A DNA stretch of 64,000 nt from contig OY992838.1 in NCBI GenBank assembly GCA_963921425.1, positions 992,001-1,056,000 of the forward strand, read 5' to 3'. A program made the translations under genes and the position numbers. The notes below the pieces were generated by a model. It saw nothing but the letters and a program-made list of their open reading frames with translations, was not told the origin of the DNA and made no database searches. This document shows, piece after piece, positions 12,730 to 24,939 of this stretch (position 1 is the stretch's first letter; the number at the start of each line of letters is the position of its first letter). Source of the DNA: Dryas octopetala. Taxonomy: Eukaryota; Streptophyta; Magnoliopsida; Rosales; Rosaceae.

Positions 12730-13570
12730 TTGAAACATTGTCATTCTTGTTCTTATATGGACCATGGTTGAGAAGTGGTTCAAGCCCATAAATACAATTT
12801 TAATTATTTATAAGTTTAATTTATTAACATAGCACTAGCAGGAGGTTGAGAAATGCTTCAAATTTTTTTTAAAAAAATTCAAACATTGTTGTTCATGCCG
12901 TTGTATAGACAACAGATGCAACAAAAGGAAAAATTGTTGAGTGTAACCGATACACCGTTATGTAGTGTAACCAATCCAACATGTAAAGATATTATTTGAC
13001 GATATATTTATATTAATAGGGTATAATATTAATAATATACACCCGTATTATGACACGTTAGATTTGTTATACCACGTGACGGTATATCGATTACACAACT
13101 TACACAAAATAATTTATAAAAAAAAAAAGTGGTTCAAACCCATAAATAGAATTTTAATAATTTATAAGCTATTTCTGAATTATTGACCTAGTGTTGGTGA
13201 TAGGTTCTTACCATTTATGAAAGATTTCGTCTATTCTTCCTTCTCAATATTTGTAAAAAAAATCAAAACATTGTTATTCTTGTGGTTATATATGGTTGCA
13301 ACAATAGAAGTGGTTCAAACCCATAAATGAAATTTGAAACATTTATTCTTACAAAAATTGTAGTTATTTATAAATTATCCCTAACTTATTGACCTAAGTA
13401 CCGACACAAGGTTTCTATTGCTTGCGAAATGTTTTGTTCGTTTTCAATTCAATTTTTTTGAAAAAATTTCAAATATTATACGGATGACGGTTGCGACAAC
13501 AAAAGTTATTTTAATACATATTAAAATTTTAATCGTTTATAAATTATCTATAACTTTTTGACATAGGATG
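12730..13570. repeat. Degenerate tandem array, unit about 180-200 bp
   Basis: A unit beginning GAAGTGGTTCAAACCCATAA, followed by an ATTTTAATnATTTATAAG phrase, recurs near 12771, 13128, 13308 and, more diverged, 13500. A second landmark, an AAACATTGTTnTTCTTGT phrase, sits about 40 bases before the start of each unit (near 12734, 12885 and 13266). Spacings are about 357, 180 and 192; the first spacing is longer because the foldback element at 12941-13096 lies inside that unit. Confidence 0.65.
12941..13096. mobile_element. Foldback MITE, about 156 bp, inserted in the tandem array
   Basis: The two halves are inverted copies. The left arm begins GTGTAACCGATACACCGTTA, and the reverse complement of the right arm begins GTGTAATCGATATACCGTCA. 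The complementarity continues for about 45 bases and then into an AT-rich centre. No clear target duplication is visible, so the superfamily is not assigned. Confidence 0.65.
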
Positions 13571-14623
13571 CGGAAATGTTTTTATTATATGAGTGAAAGG
13601 TTTCTATTATTCGCGGGAAAATTCTTATTATTCGCGCGAAAAGTTTTTATCATTTATATATGATTGTTAACTGCCTTTCACAAAAGGGTTTATAAAACAA
13701 ATACTCATTTATTAGCCACTCTTACATTCAATGGAAGTCCAAACAACATAATTTACCCATTCAGAAGATGGAAAAAAAAATCAGCTAATGATCAAAGCTT
13801 ATTATTCATTTAGAAATTGGGGTGAGTGGAAAGAAAACAAATTTGGTGGGAATAGAACTCACATAATAAATTAAAATTAAGTGGTTCTCTCACCCCAAAA
13901 CAAAATTTAAGTGGTTTCAAACGCGATCTCTCCGTAGTCTGTACTCTGTACTGATTCCCAAAAGTTTCGTCTCTCACTCCCCACACACACACGAATCGTG
14001 TCGGGCGAAAAAGCCCTCGTCAGTACGTTTCCCTTTCTTTTCTATTTTTCTTTTTATTTCACCATATTTGATTTCTCCCCGCGGCGCACTTGACCTTCGC
14101 AATTCCACAACGGGGCGCTAACGTACGCAGCTCACTCCCTTCGACAAATCCATTAACGCCACCGTGTTGGAGCTTCAACGAGCACAGGTCTGACATCCCA
14201 ATCCTCCATCTTTCTTCCTCTCATTAGGGATTAGTTGCTCTATTAAAAACCCTAGGCAGAATTTGTCTTTAATTCCATTTTTTTCTTTTATTTTTTCAAT
14301 ATTAGATTTTATCGATTGAAGTAGAGAAAGGCCATTGACAGAACGCGCACAAGAGCTTACTCATTGAAGAAACTAACCAGGATTTGATATCGTATTTGTG
14401 AATATCTGCGTTTTGATGGGTATTGGGATGGGAATTCTACGTGTGGCTTCAAATTTTCTCTATTGTAGCTGAATTGGTTAAGAACGAGGTGCATGCGAAA
14501 CATGAGCTTTAATTTGTTGATAATAGAAAAGTGGGAGGTGATGATTGGTTTTCCCGATTGGAGCACCGAAGTTGGGCTAGGGTTACGAAAGGGTGTAATT
14601 TCCTGAGAGCTACGGTTAACAAA

Positions 14624-17600
14624 ATGGACGGAGAGGAGAAAAAGTCTGGATTTAAGAAAAGATCAAAGTTAATCGAGGTTAATCTTGATTCAAATGATGA
14701 TGAGCCAATTGGGTCACTGTTGAAGTTGAAGAGGCAGCGAAACCCTAAGAAGGTTAAGCTTGATAGTGGCGGGGAAAGAGGAAAGAATGTTGAGGCTGAA
14801 GGAGAGGATTTTGGGGGGCTGGATGATACCTTGGCAAGTTTGTGGAAAAAGTTGAAGGGTCCTAAAAAAGATTCCGGGACTGGAACTATGAGGGGAAGGA
14901 GTTCTGCTTTGGATGTTGTACAATCTTTGGATTGGTCCTCTAATGAGCCTGTGGAGGATGGGGGGTCGGATGAAAAGTCATTGTCAAGGATTATAGATAA
15001 AGGTCCAGTCATGGGCGATGATGAATCCGATGTGACGATGGATATAGAGGTAGAAGACAAGCTTAAGGGAAAGGTAAAGAGATCCAAAATTTCAGGGTTT
15101 CTGGGATCTGGGGAAGGTTCTAATAGCTCTTTGGATCATCATTCGGAAGATTCATTATCAGCATTTTTCCGGAAGGCACAGTCTGGTTCGATTAAGAAGT
15201 CTCGTAACTCTTCGAGTCTTAAAGAGGATGGGTTGAACCTTAGTTCGGAAGGTTTTGCAGGAAACACTATGCCTGTGCCTGTGCATAGACATAGATGTAC
15301 TTCTGCCTCAAAACTGGCCCATGAAAATCCAGAATCTGAAGGTAGTTTGCTATTTGTTTCTGGTTTAATTCGGTTGGATTCAGCCTCTGATCAGTGCAAG
15401 GCAGAGGAAAATCAAAGTTTTGCTGATAAATTTTGTCAAGCTTCTAGCTGCAACAGAGATAATCATGAGACAGTTCGAGGACTTCCTTCTGTTCCTGATG
15501 TTTCGGATGAGATGATGAGAATCAGTGATACAAAGCAAAATAGGCCTTACAAAGTTGTTTCAGAAGATCAAGCTCCTAGCTCCTCAACTTCAGGATTTGA
15601 TTCCAAAGTGATTAACAATGAAGCCATAGTGGATCCTTCTGGTTCAAATGTTCAAGAGGAACCATGTAGCTTCAATCAAGTTAATGATGGAGAAATCAAG
15701 CATTTGTCACAAACTCGAACTGTTGTGGATGGATTGAAGCACTGTTCTATGGTAGACTCAAGCACACTAACGAATTATGTAGTAGAAAAGCCTAACTCTA
15801 TTCCTTATCCCAAAGAGATGGAGGATATGCATGGGGTTAGTGATGGTGACTCCAAAGGAGATTTTACTGATGCCTTTTCCATCCAGTCCAAGGATGTTTT
15901 AGCTAGATGCACAACAGCTGCAGACTGTGAAATTTCCCCAGCTGGAAAAGAAATTCGGGTGCCTTATTATAATGATGATCTGCTGAACAAATCATGTGAA
16001 AATATGTCCGAGGACAAAAATTTGGTGGTGTCCTCATTGCATCTACCACAGATTTCCTTGGCATGCCGTGTGAAGGTTGAGGATGAGCTTGACACATTGA
16101 AGATGGAAGAAACTCGCATTAATTGCAATGGTCTGTCTTCTGATAAAGCATCCAAAGAGAGAAATGTTCCAAATCATGATTGTCTTATCACTAATGATGA
16201 GGCTGATGGAGCCTCTCCTCCTTTGTTTATAACTCCAGATGAAAATGAGAGTTGCCCAGAAGACACTTTATCTCTACCTGATGTTGAAAGCAAAGACACT
16301 AAGCTATCAGCTGCACAACGTGTGGGGCGCAATGCTAGAAAGCGTAGGCATGGAGACATGGCTTATGAGGGGGATGCTGATTGGGAGATCCTGATAAGTG
16401 ATCAAGGTTTTCTTGAAAGTCAGCGTCCTGTGGATAGTGACAATTCATTTAGAACAAGAGTGAAGTTTGATTCCTCTTCAAGTATTGGTACAGAGGCTGA
16501 AAGTGGTGGGGCTGCAGCAGTGTCTGCTGGGCTTAAAGCTCATGCGGTTGGTCCTGTTGAGAAGATCAAATTCAAGGAGATCTTGAAGCGCAGAGGTGGG
16601 CTTCAAGACTATTTGGAATGCAGGTTAGTTATTAATTCTGATACCCGCCTGTAAAATAATGCAGTGTTGTGTTAAGGTAATAGTATGAAGGTCAATTTGT
16701 TTTTGCATTATTTGCAGTTGTTTTAGATTTTGTTCCTTATTTAAGTGGTCTTTTCCAATTTTATGAGCTCTGGTCTTTTGTTCTATTTGAATGAAAAACT
16801 CATGAAATTTTTTCTGAAGATCCCATATTAATTTCTTGCGGTTTAATTGTCTTTCTTGATAAGCTCTATGTTGTTCAGTAAAATTCTGTTGCTTGGTGCA
16901 ATACAGGAATCAGATCCTAGCTCTGTGGAGTAAAGATGTTAGTCGAATTTTGCCTCTCACCGACTGCGGGGTAACAGATACTGCTCGCACAGATGAACCA
17001 TCTCGTGCTTCCCTTATTAGGGATATTTACACATTTCTTGATCTCAGTGTAAGTTTGTAAAGTAATCAATGTATTTTTGTATTTGTTCTCGCGTGCCCTT
17101 GTTTCTTGCCTAGATTACTCCTTTTTCAGTAATTTTTGTTCTTGAATTTCCTAAGGGAGGATATTAATAGCTTGCCTCATTTTAAATTTTTAAATGTAAA
17201 CCAATTTTGACAGGGTTATATAAATGTTGGAATTGCTTCTGAGAAGGATAAAGCAGAACCTGGTTCTAAGCATGACTATAAAATTCTTAGAGAAAAAAAT
17301 TTCGAGGAAATTTCTGGGGTTTCAGTTGCTGATTCAGAGGATGGAGTTTCCTTTATCATTGGCCAGGTTAAGAGTTCTAAAACTTTGATTGACGCAAAGA
17401 GTGGTGTTATATTGAATAATGAAAACTTGACACATGGAGCCACAAAAGACGATGGGCTTGTTACTGCAATGACATTGGAAATATTCAATGCCACAAATCA
17501 AGCAGAATGTCAGGCTGATTACCTGGAAAACAGTAGTGGTGATGCAAGGTTTCAAAATAGATTGGACAATATGGATGTTTCAAGTAGCGATCCATCTGGT

Positions 17601-20600
17601 GAGACATTGGATGGTGGAGCCGTCCCTGCTGCAACTCCAGAGATAAAGAATGAATCACATAGTATTCAATCTGCATCACATGATCATGCAGTGAGGAATA
17701 ATAATCTGCAATGTGGTCCAGAAGTCAGAAAGGAAATCATTGTCATAGGCGCTGGTCCTGCTGGCTTGACTGCTGCACGCCACTTGCAACGTCAGGGTTT
17801 TTCAGTCACTATTCTGGAAGCTAGGAGTAGAATAGGGGGTCGCGTTTATACAGACCGGTCATCTCTATCAGTTCCGGTGGATCTTGGTGCTAGCATTATA
17901 ACTGGTGTCGAGGCTGATTGGGCAACTGAAAGAAGACCGGATCCTTCCTCATTGGTTTGTGCTCAGTTGGGCCTTGAGTTGACTGTATTAAACAGTGATT
18001 GCCCTCTTTATGACATTGCAACAGGTCAAAAAGTTCCTGCAGATCTGGATGAAGCATTAGAAGCAGAGTTCAACAGCCTTCTTGATGATGTGGTATTGCT
18101 TGTTGCACAGAAGGGGGAACATGCAACAAGAATGTCTCTCGAGGAAGGTTTAGAATATGCCTTAAAGAGGCGTCGAACGGTACGATCAAGGACTAATTTT
18201 GAAGAAAAAGAACTGCATGGCTCAATGGATGGTTTCAGTGATGCCAAAACAAGTATTAATGGTAGAGTTGCTGAGAAAAATTATTCTAAGCAACAGCTTT
18301 TGAGTCCTCTTGAGAGGAGGGTTATGGATTGGCATTTTGCTAACTTGGAATATGGTTGTGCTGCTTTGCTTAAGGAAGTATCTCTCCCCCACTGGAACCA
18401 AGATGATGTTTATGGTGGCTTTGGAGGAGCTCATTGTATGATTAAAGGAGGTTACAGCACTGTTGTTGAGTCTCTTGGAGAAGGACTTCGCATTCACTTG
18501 AATCATGTAGTCACTGATATTTCATATGGCACCAAGGATGCTGGGATGAATAATAACCAGTGTAACAAAGTCAAAGTTTCCACATCAAATGGCAGTGAAT
18601 TTTTAGGAGATGCTGTCTTGATTACAGTGCCTCTTGGGTGCTTAAAAGCAGAAACAATAAAGTTTTCTCCACCATTACCTCCGTGGAAACATTCGTCTAT
18701 CCTGCAGCTTGGATTTGGAGTTCTTAATAAAGTAGTTTTGGAATTTCCGAATGTCTTTTGGGATGACAATGTGGATTACTTTGGAGCAACTGCTGAAGAA
18801 ACAGACCTGAGGGGTCAGTGCTTTATGTTCTGGAATGTCAGGAAAACCGTTGGGGCTCCTGTTCTTATAGCTTTAGTGGTTGGTAAGGCAGCTATAGATG
18901 GGCAAAAGATGAGCTCTTCTGATCATGTAGACCATGCGTTAGTGGTTCTTCGTAAATTGTTTGGAGAGGCTTCAGTACCTGATCCAGTTGCATCGGTTGT
19001 GACAGATTGGGGTAGGGATCCTTTCAGTTATGGTGCCTACTCTTATGTCGCTGTCGGAGCTTCTGGAGAAGACTATGATATACTAGGGAGACCTGTTGAA
19101 AACTGCCTATTTTTTGCTGGTGAAGCTACCTGCAAGGAGCATCCCGACACTGTTGGTGGTGCGATGATGAGTGGGCTCCGGGAGGCAGTGCGTATAATTG
19201 ACATACTGACTACTGGAAATGATTATACAGCAGAAGTAGAGGCAATGGAGGCTGTACAGAGACAATCAGACTCTGAAAGGGATGAAGTTTGGGAAATAAC
19301 AAGGAGACTAGATGCAGTTGAACTTTCCAATGTCCTTTACAAGAACAGAGAAACCCTACTTCAGGACATGTTCTTTAATGCAAAAACCACTAAAGGACGG
19401 TTGCATCTGGCCAAAGAGCTATTGAATCTTCCTGTTGAAACCTTGAAGTCCTTTGCTGGCACCAAAGAAGGGCTGACCACACTCAACTCATGGATACTGG
19501 TATTTTTGCATCCATTCTGCATTATCTATCATTCAATCAATATGAATTTGAAATACGTTCATGTATATGGTCTTGGCTGTTTACAGGATCTGATGTTTGT
19601 TTTTTAGACAAATTTTCTGAGGGTATATATTTTGTAATTATAACAGGACTCAATGGGGAAGGCCGGGACTCAACTTTTGCGGCATTGTGTTCGGCTCCTT
19701 GTGATTGTTTCAACAGACCTGCTGGCTGTGCGATTGTCTGGTATTGTCTACTCCTTGTTTCTGGATTCAATCTAGTGTATTGCCTTTGTGCATGAATGTT
19801 TATATGCATAGTGCACTACATGTGTGCGGGCAGACGTGTGTACTGAAAATAATAATTAAATTGATTTATGCTTGTGAACTGTGTGGTTGTAGGCCATTTC
19901 AATTGGATTTTTTGAATTATCTGTACTTCCACTGTCAAACTGAGGCATGCTGAATTAGTATGTGTAGAATTGCAGTGTCTAGTGTTCATGACGTTCGATT
20001 AGATATGAAAGTCATATTTCTTAGTGTCAATTGTATATGTACAATGTACACATGTCTGTATACAATACACATGTGAATAATCATCACATATAATTTATAA
20101 ACTATGTTAGGTAACTTCTTTCTTATTGATAAATGTGATGTTTGAAATGGTTATCATTTTTTTTGGAAAAGAAGTTTAATGGTTCTCATTAAAATGTATT
20201 TAAAGTTAGCTAATCTTTCTGTTTGTTGGTTTAGGCATAGGGAAAACTGTGAAAGAAAAAGTTTGTGTACATACTAGCCGTGATATACGTGCAATAGCAA
20301 GTCAGCTGGTTAGTGTGTGGCTTGAAGTCTTCCGCAAGGAAAAAGCTTCTAATGGTGGATTAAAGTTGTCAAGGCAAGCAACGGCTGTAGATTCATCGAA
20401 GAGAAAACCACTTAGAGATTCATCTTCTGGCAAGCCGCCTCTCCACACATATCATGGTGGTTTGGAGCACAAAGGTAGCTTACAGGATTCTGCATCTACT
20501 GGATTGCCTTTGAATGCAAATGTGAAGAAAGTGAATGGCAAAGCTGTTAAACATGAAACAGCAAATTCTTCAAAGTCGGAGATCAATTCATCTCGGTCTC

Positions 20601-22272
20601 GAGGTTCAACAGGCCGACCAGATACCAAACTAGAGGAGAGGGACTTTACTATGACTGATGAAGAACGAGCTGCCATTGCCGCTGCAGAAGCAGCACGTGC
20701 AGCAGCACTTGCAGCTGCTGAGGTTTGTTTCTCTTGGCACTCTTCTCAATGTATACTGCTTTTCTATCTTTTGCGACCTCTCTCTCACTCTCCCCCGTCC
20801 CCCTCTGTGTTTGTGATTTTGTTCCGCATGAACTCAGTTATCGTTGTACAACTTGTACATTGTAGGCATATGCATGTTCAGAAGCCAAGAGCAGTACGTT
20901 GCTTCAGCTTCCTAAGATTCCCTCGTTTCACAAATTTGCTCGACGGGAGCAGTACGCTCAAATGGAAGAGTTTGATTTTAGGAGGAAGTGGTCTGGTGGT
21001 GTTTTGGGTAGACAAGACTGTATATCCGAAATAGATTCAAGGAACTGCAAAGTTAGGGACTGGTCTGTTGATTTCTCTGCTGCCTGTGTCAATCTTGATA
21101 GTTCTAGAATGTCAGTCGATAACCTTTCACAGCGTAGCCATCCAAATGAGATTGCTAGTCAATTGAATTTCAGAGAGCACTCAGGAGAGAGTGCTGCTGT
21201 TGATAGCAGTATCTATACAAAAGCTTGGGTTGATACAGCTGGTAGTGTCGGGATAAAGGACTATCATGCCATTGATATGTGGCAATCTCAAGCAGCTGCA
21301 GCTGACCCTGATTTCTTCCATCCAGCTCCGTATATAAAGGATGAGGAAGATTCAAATACGACTTCAAAGAAACTCAGCTGGAAGCATGAAGGACTAATAA
21401 ATGAGAGCTCTGTTTCACAAGTTACTGTAAACAAGGAGTCATTAAGAAATCATCATCGAGGAGCAGACCATATTAAACAGGCCGTTGTTGATTATGTTGC
21501 ATCATTGCTTATGCCCCTTTATAAAGCTAAAAAGATAGATAGAGAGGGATATAAGTCAATCATGAAGAAAAGTGCTACCAAGGTTAGTTATTTTCCATCA
21601 CTTCTCCTTCTTGTCACACTCATCATGGTTGCAGCTAACACTTTGTTCCGTTTTGTTGAACTGGGGTTTGCAACTATTCCCCTTTCTCTTTTATAGTCTT
21701 AAATTTTTATGGGAATTTTAATTTTCAGGTCATGGAGCAGGCCACAGACGCAGAGAAAGCCATGGCTGTTTCTGAGTTTCTTGATTTCAAGCGCAGGAAC
21801 AAGGTATTCTTCCATTTGTTTGTTATAAGATATCAGGTCTATTTATCCATAGTACTATGCGGATTTTTAAACAAGGTTTCCCATTTATTAGTTTTTAAGC
21901 ATACATACATGGGCTTTATTGATAACTAAAAAGCGAACTTGCTGGCTGAGATATGAAATATTTTTAAACAGAGATTGGCCTTCTTCACCCAAAAGGGAAA
22001 AAATAAAAAGAATAATGGGTGGCACCTTAAACCTTTTATTGAAAGCTTTGTACAACTTATCCTGAAATTTCTTTACTGTACATCAATTTCCTGACAAATG
22101 AACAAAGGTTTTTTCTATAATAGCTGTTATTATCTTTTCAAGGTCTTGTAATGTCGGACATTATTTTCTTCTTACCAAGTTTCTCTTCAATGCCTTAAAT
22201 GTGCAGATTCGTGCCTTTGTGGATAAATTGATTGAGAGGCACATGGCAGTGAAGCCCGTTGTGAAATCTTGA
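14624..22272 (+). CDS. LDL3: Lysine-specific histone demethylase 1 homologue 3 (LDL3)
   Basis: Eight coding exons: 14624-16623, 16907-17048, 17214-19499, 19647-19740, 20235-20722, 20866-21582, 21729-21803 and 22207-22272 (5868 nt, 1955 aa). It is a nuclear FAD-dependent amine oxidase of the LSD1 class; Arabidopsis LDL3 removes H3K4me2. The first ~640 residues are acidic, Ser-rich and probably disordered. A SWIRM domain follows at about 640-730. The amine oxidase domain (about 885-1380) has the dinucleotide motif GAGPAGL and, in LGFGVLNKVVL, Lys1220 at the position of the LSD1 catalytic lysine. The CoREST-binding tower of animal LSD1 is replaced by a short charged insert. The tail holds an Ala-rich coiled coil and a C-terminal helical domain. 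The start MDGEEKK was chosen for its match to family N-termini; the frame is open for 31 further codons upstream. AATAAA lies at 22319. Confidence 0.94.
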
Positions 22273-24939
22273 TGATCCTGTGGGTTGTTTGACCTGTGCT
22301 TTTCTTGCACTTCTGTACAATAAATGCAGAAGTCTGTCTGTTGTTCCTGGATGAATTCACAGCATAAGGGCATGGGGGCACAGATAGCATCGAATCGGTT
22401 TCTCTTTCAAACTGCCAATACGCTTTTGATGATTTAGAAGGTACAATGGAAGAAAGGGCATGGTTTGTTGCTCCTCGATCCATATTTGGTGGGCATCTTG
22501 AAATGCAATTAGAATTGACCAAGTGTTTGACAGGAATAACCATTTTTGGATGCAAACAGTACTTAAACGAATTAGCTCAAAGCAAGTTGCTTTGTTCATT
22601 TCACTAACAGGCATCAACATGGTATGGAGATGATAGCAGGTTGCTCTTGGAAATTGGCTTGTCATCCATCATGGACATATTTTTAAGGCTGGAAAGTTGA
22701 GACTTAAGACCCTATTTTTTATTCAGGGATCCTCAATGAGGAGACACTAATTATTCTTGACTTTCTATCATTGTTTTCAATGTGTACAGTGTAGGATTGT
22801 GTTAGTGAAAACTAGAATATAGAACAATTTTCCATGGTGGCTAAAGTACTTTGATGTGTTACAATTACTTTTTAGTTTAACATCAATCACTTTGTTCCCC
22901 AAGAATTGAGCAAAGGAGTTACATATTGCATTATTAGCAGCCTTCGAGGGCTGCAATTTCTGCTTTCCGGATTTTGTTCTCTTTGACTGTATTCCTTGGG
23001 TGGGGAGGTTTTTCTATGCTTGCATGTATACTCTTCTAATTTCAGCCTTCTTTCAGCTTCCAAGTAGTAATTAATTTAAAGCATCTATATAATTGATGTA
23101 TTACATTGAAATCCAGAAAATAAGTGGAGGTATGGATGTTCATTTTCTACAGGTGATTTATTCAGTTTTAGCTTCAAGTATGGTTGGGATTGCACAGTGA
23201 AATGCCGGGTTTCATCTATTGCATGCATGAACACGATCAGAAGCTAATTGAACATCCCTTCTGTTTCATCCATTCTATTGTTTTAAGTTGCTGATTACAC
23301 CTCTTTTTGGTTGTTGCTAGGCTGGGAAAAGTATTTTTGGCTGTTCCGAGGAAGAGAGGTATGCCCTCTATATCTTCATTTTTTTTATATTCTAATCAAT
23401 TTTGGTGGAAAAATGCAATTGGTAGAATTCTCTGACCAATCGGTGGCCTGATTTACTTTTAATATGCCTAGCTGTTGGCTCTGATCATGGACTGGAGTTG
23501 GAATAGGCCAATAGGACTAATAGACATGCTTATTTAACATTTTTAGGTGTTCTTTTTCCAGGACATTCAGATATAGTTTCTCTTGAATTAGGATTTCAAC
23601 TCATAATATTTGTGCATGTTGCTTTGACAATTGGCATGAGCTTTTTCTTGAATGGCGTCACCCAGTTAAGTTTTTAGGTAAAAGTTGATATCAATTCCAT
23701 TTGAGTGATTATTAAGTGGCGGACGACATTACATATATCTTCCACTTTTCCTAGCATTTGAAATTTGTCATTCTATTGAATGCCAATGCTAAATGATTTG
23801 AAGATAAACTGTATAGTGTCTTATCAAAAAAGATAACCTATTTAGTGACCATCTGTTAATCTTATACCTCAGTGAGTCTGACTGTTGGAAAAACATATTC
23901 ATTGCTTTTTTCTTGCATGTAACTCAGAAACTTCTGGTAAACAAAAGAAGTGGCTAAAATTTAAATGTGCTTGCTGTGTTGTTGAAGTTGAAATTTTCTG
24001 CAAGTATCATCTCATTCTTCAATTGCTTAATGTTACTTCCTCACTCAAAAACCCTTCATTTGCTCCTCTGCTGGTGTCACAACTAGTGCTGATGGGTGAG
24101 TTTTTAGTGTTTTTCTGTACGGATGCTATGCTAGGTTATGATTCATGCCCCAGGGATAATATGCATGGTTATATCCGACAACCTTAGTTTTGAACAATAA
24201 AAAAGGTTAATGATTTCATTTGAAATGTGCATCTTAAAAAATTCAAAATTTGAGAAAAGAATGTTAAAAGCTTTTATGGATATTCAATTATGTTTTATAT
24301 ATTCATAGCTTCGTGTGTGTTTCCATTGGATGGGCTGTGCCAAACTAAGTATTCACATCCCCTTAAACCTAAAATGGTGAATCTTGAAGAAGGCTCATGA
24401 AAATGGCAAGCCAAGTTTTATGACATGCAGTTGAAAAATATTATGTTTTTTTCCTTTCCACGTTTGAGACCCAAACTCTTACTCGTCCCCAACTTGGTAT
24501 CTAAACTTTTGTTTTGCTTATAATTTAATTTAATTTTGGATACCAAGTTGAGACGAGTTAAAATTTAGGTACCAAAAATTATAAAATTATTGTTGGGTTG
24601 TGGTGTCGGGTGAGTACCGTAAGGTTTTTTTGTCAACTTACTGTGAAAAAAAGAAAAGTAAAAATAGAAGTTGGGCTACGGCCACTGGACTAACAGATGG
24701 CCCAATTTTGGATGTAGCCCAGAAATTTTACACACACACTTGGAGCCGCTCGTGACGCCGACGCCCTTTAAAACGGGGGTATAATCGTAATAACGCGAGG
24801 TTCCGGTTTGAGGCTGAGATCGAGAGACAGACGCTTAAAGGCATTGATAGGCACCTACTAGCGTTGGCCCTTGGTGAAGAGGAGAAAAACGAGAATCCCC
24901 CAAGTCAGATCCGATCATCTTGTCCGTAAATCGAGAAGA
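22273..24939. other. Intergenic between LDL3 and the vacuolar ATPase gene
   Basis: It starts with the LDL3 3' UTR, with a poly(A) signal AATAAA at 22319-22324. The middle is AT-rich with no supported gene; the 100-codon frame at 23885-24187 has no recognisable content. A small hairpin repeat lies at 24476-24567. From about 24720 it becomes the promoter and leader of the ATPase subunit gene. Confidence 0.5.
24476..24567. repeat. Short inverted repeat (MITE-like hairpin)
   Basis: ACTCGTCCCCAACTTGGTAT at 24481 is matched in inverted orientation at 24535-24559 (reverse complement AACTCGTCTCAACTTGGTAT), with a 30-base AT-rich loop. Related 'ggtaccaaa' phrases continue outside the arms. Confidence 0.6.

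Larger units (their letters stand above)
12086..14623. other. Divergent intergenic region between DSE1 and LDL3
   Basis: The 2.5 kb between two divergent genes. The first part is the DSE1 promoter side. 12730-13570 is a degenerate tandem array with a foldback MITE. From about 13900 the base composition becomes balanced and gene-like, and 14000-14623 is probably the LDL3 leader; a possible acceptor or donor at about 14188 suggests an intron in the 5' UTR. No separate gene is visible. Confidence 0.5.

Noticed and set aside
14509-15087. 192-codon minus-strand frame opposite LDL3 exon 1
   Set aside because: Ser/Pro-rich translation is the antisense of the acidic LDL3 N-terminus; no start context, splice or motif support.
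19500-19607. LDL3 frame continuing past exon 3 to a stop
   Set aside because: The GT donor at 19500 joins in frame to 19647 and on to a conserved tail; read-through ends in unconserved residues.
23885-24187. 100-codon plus-strand frame downstream of LDL3
   Set aside because: No recognisable domain, codon pattern or neighbouring exons; a chance frame in 3' flanking DNA.
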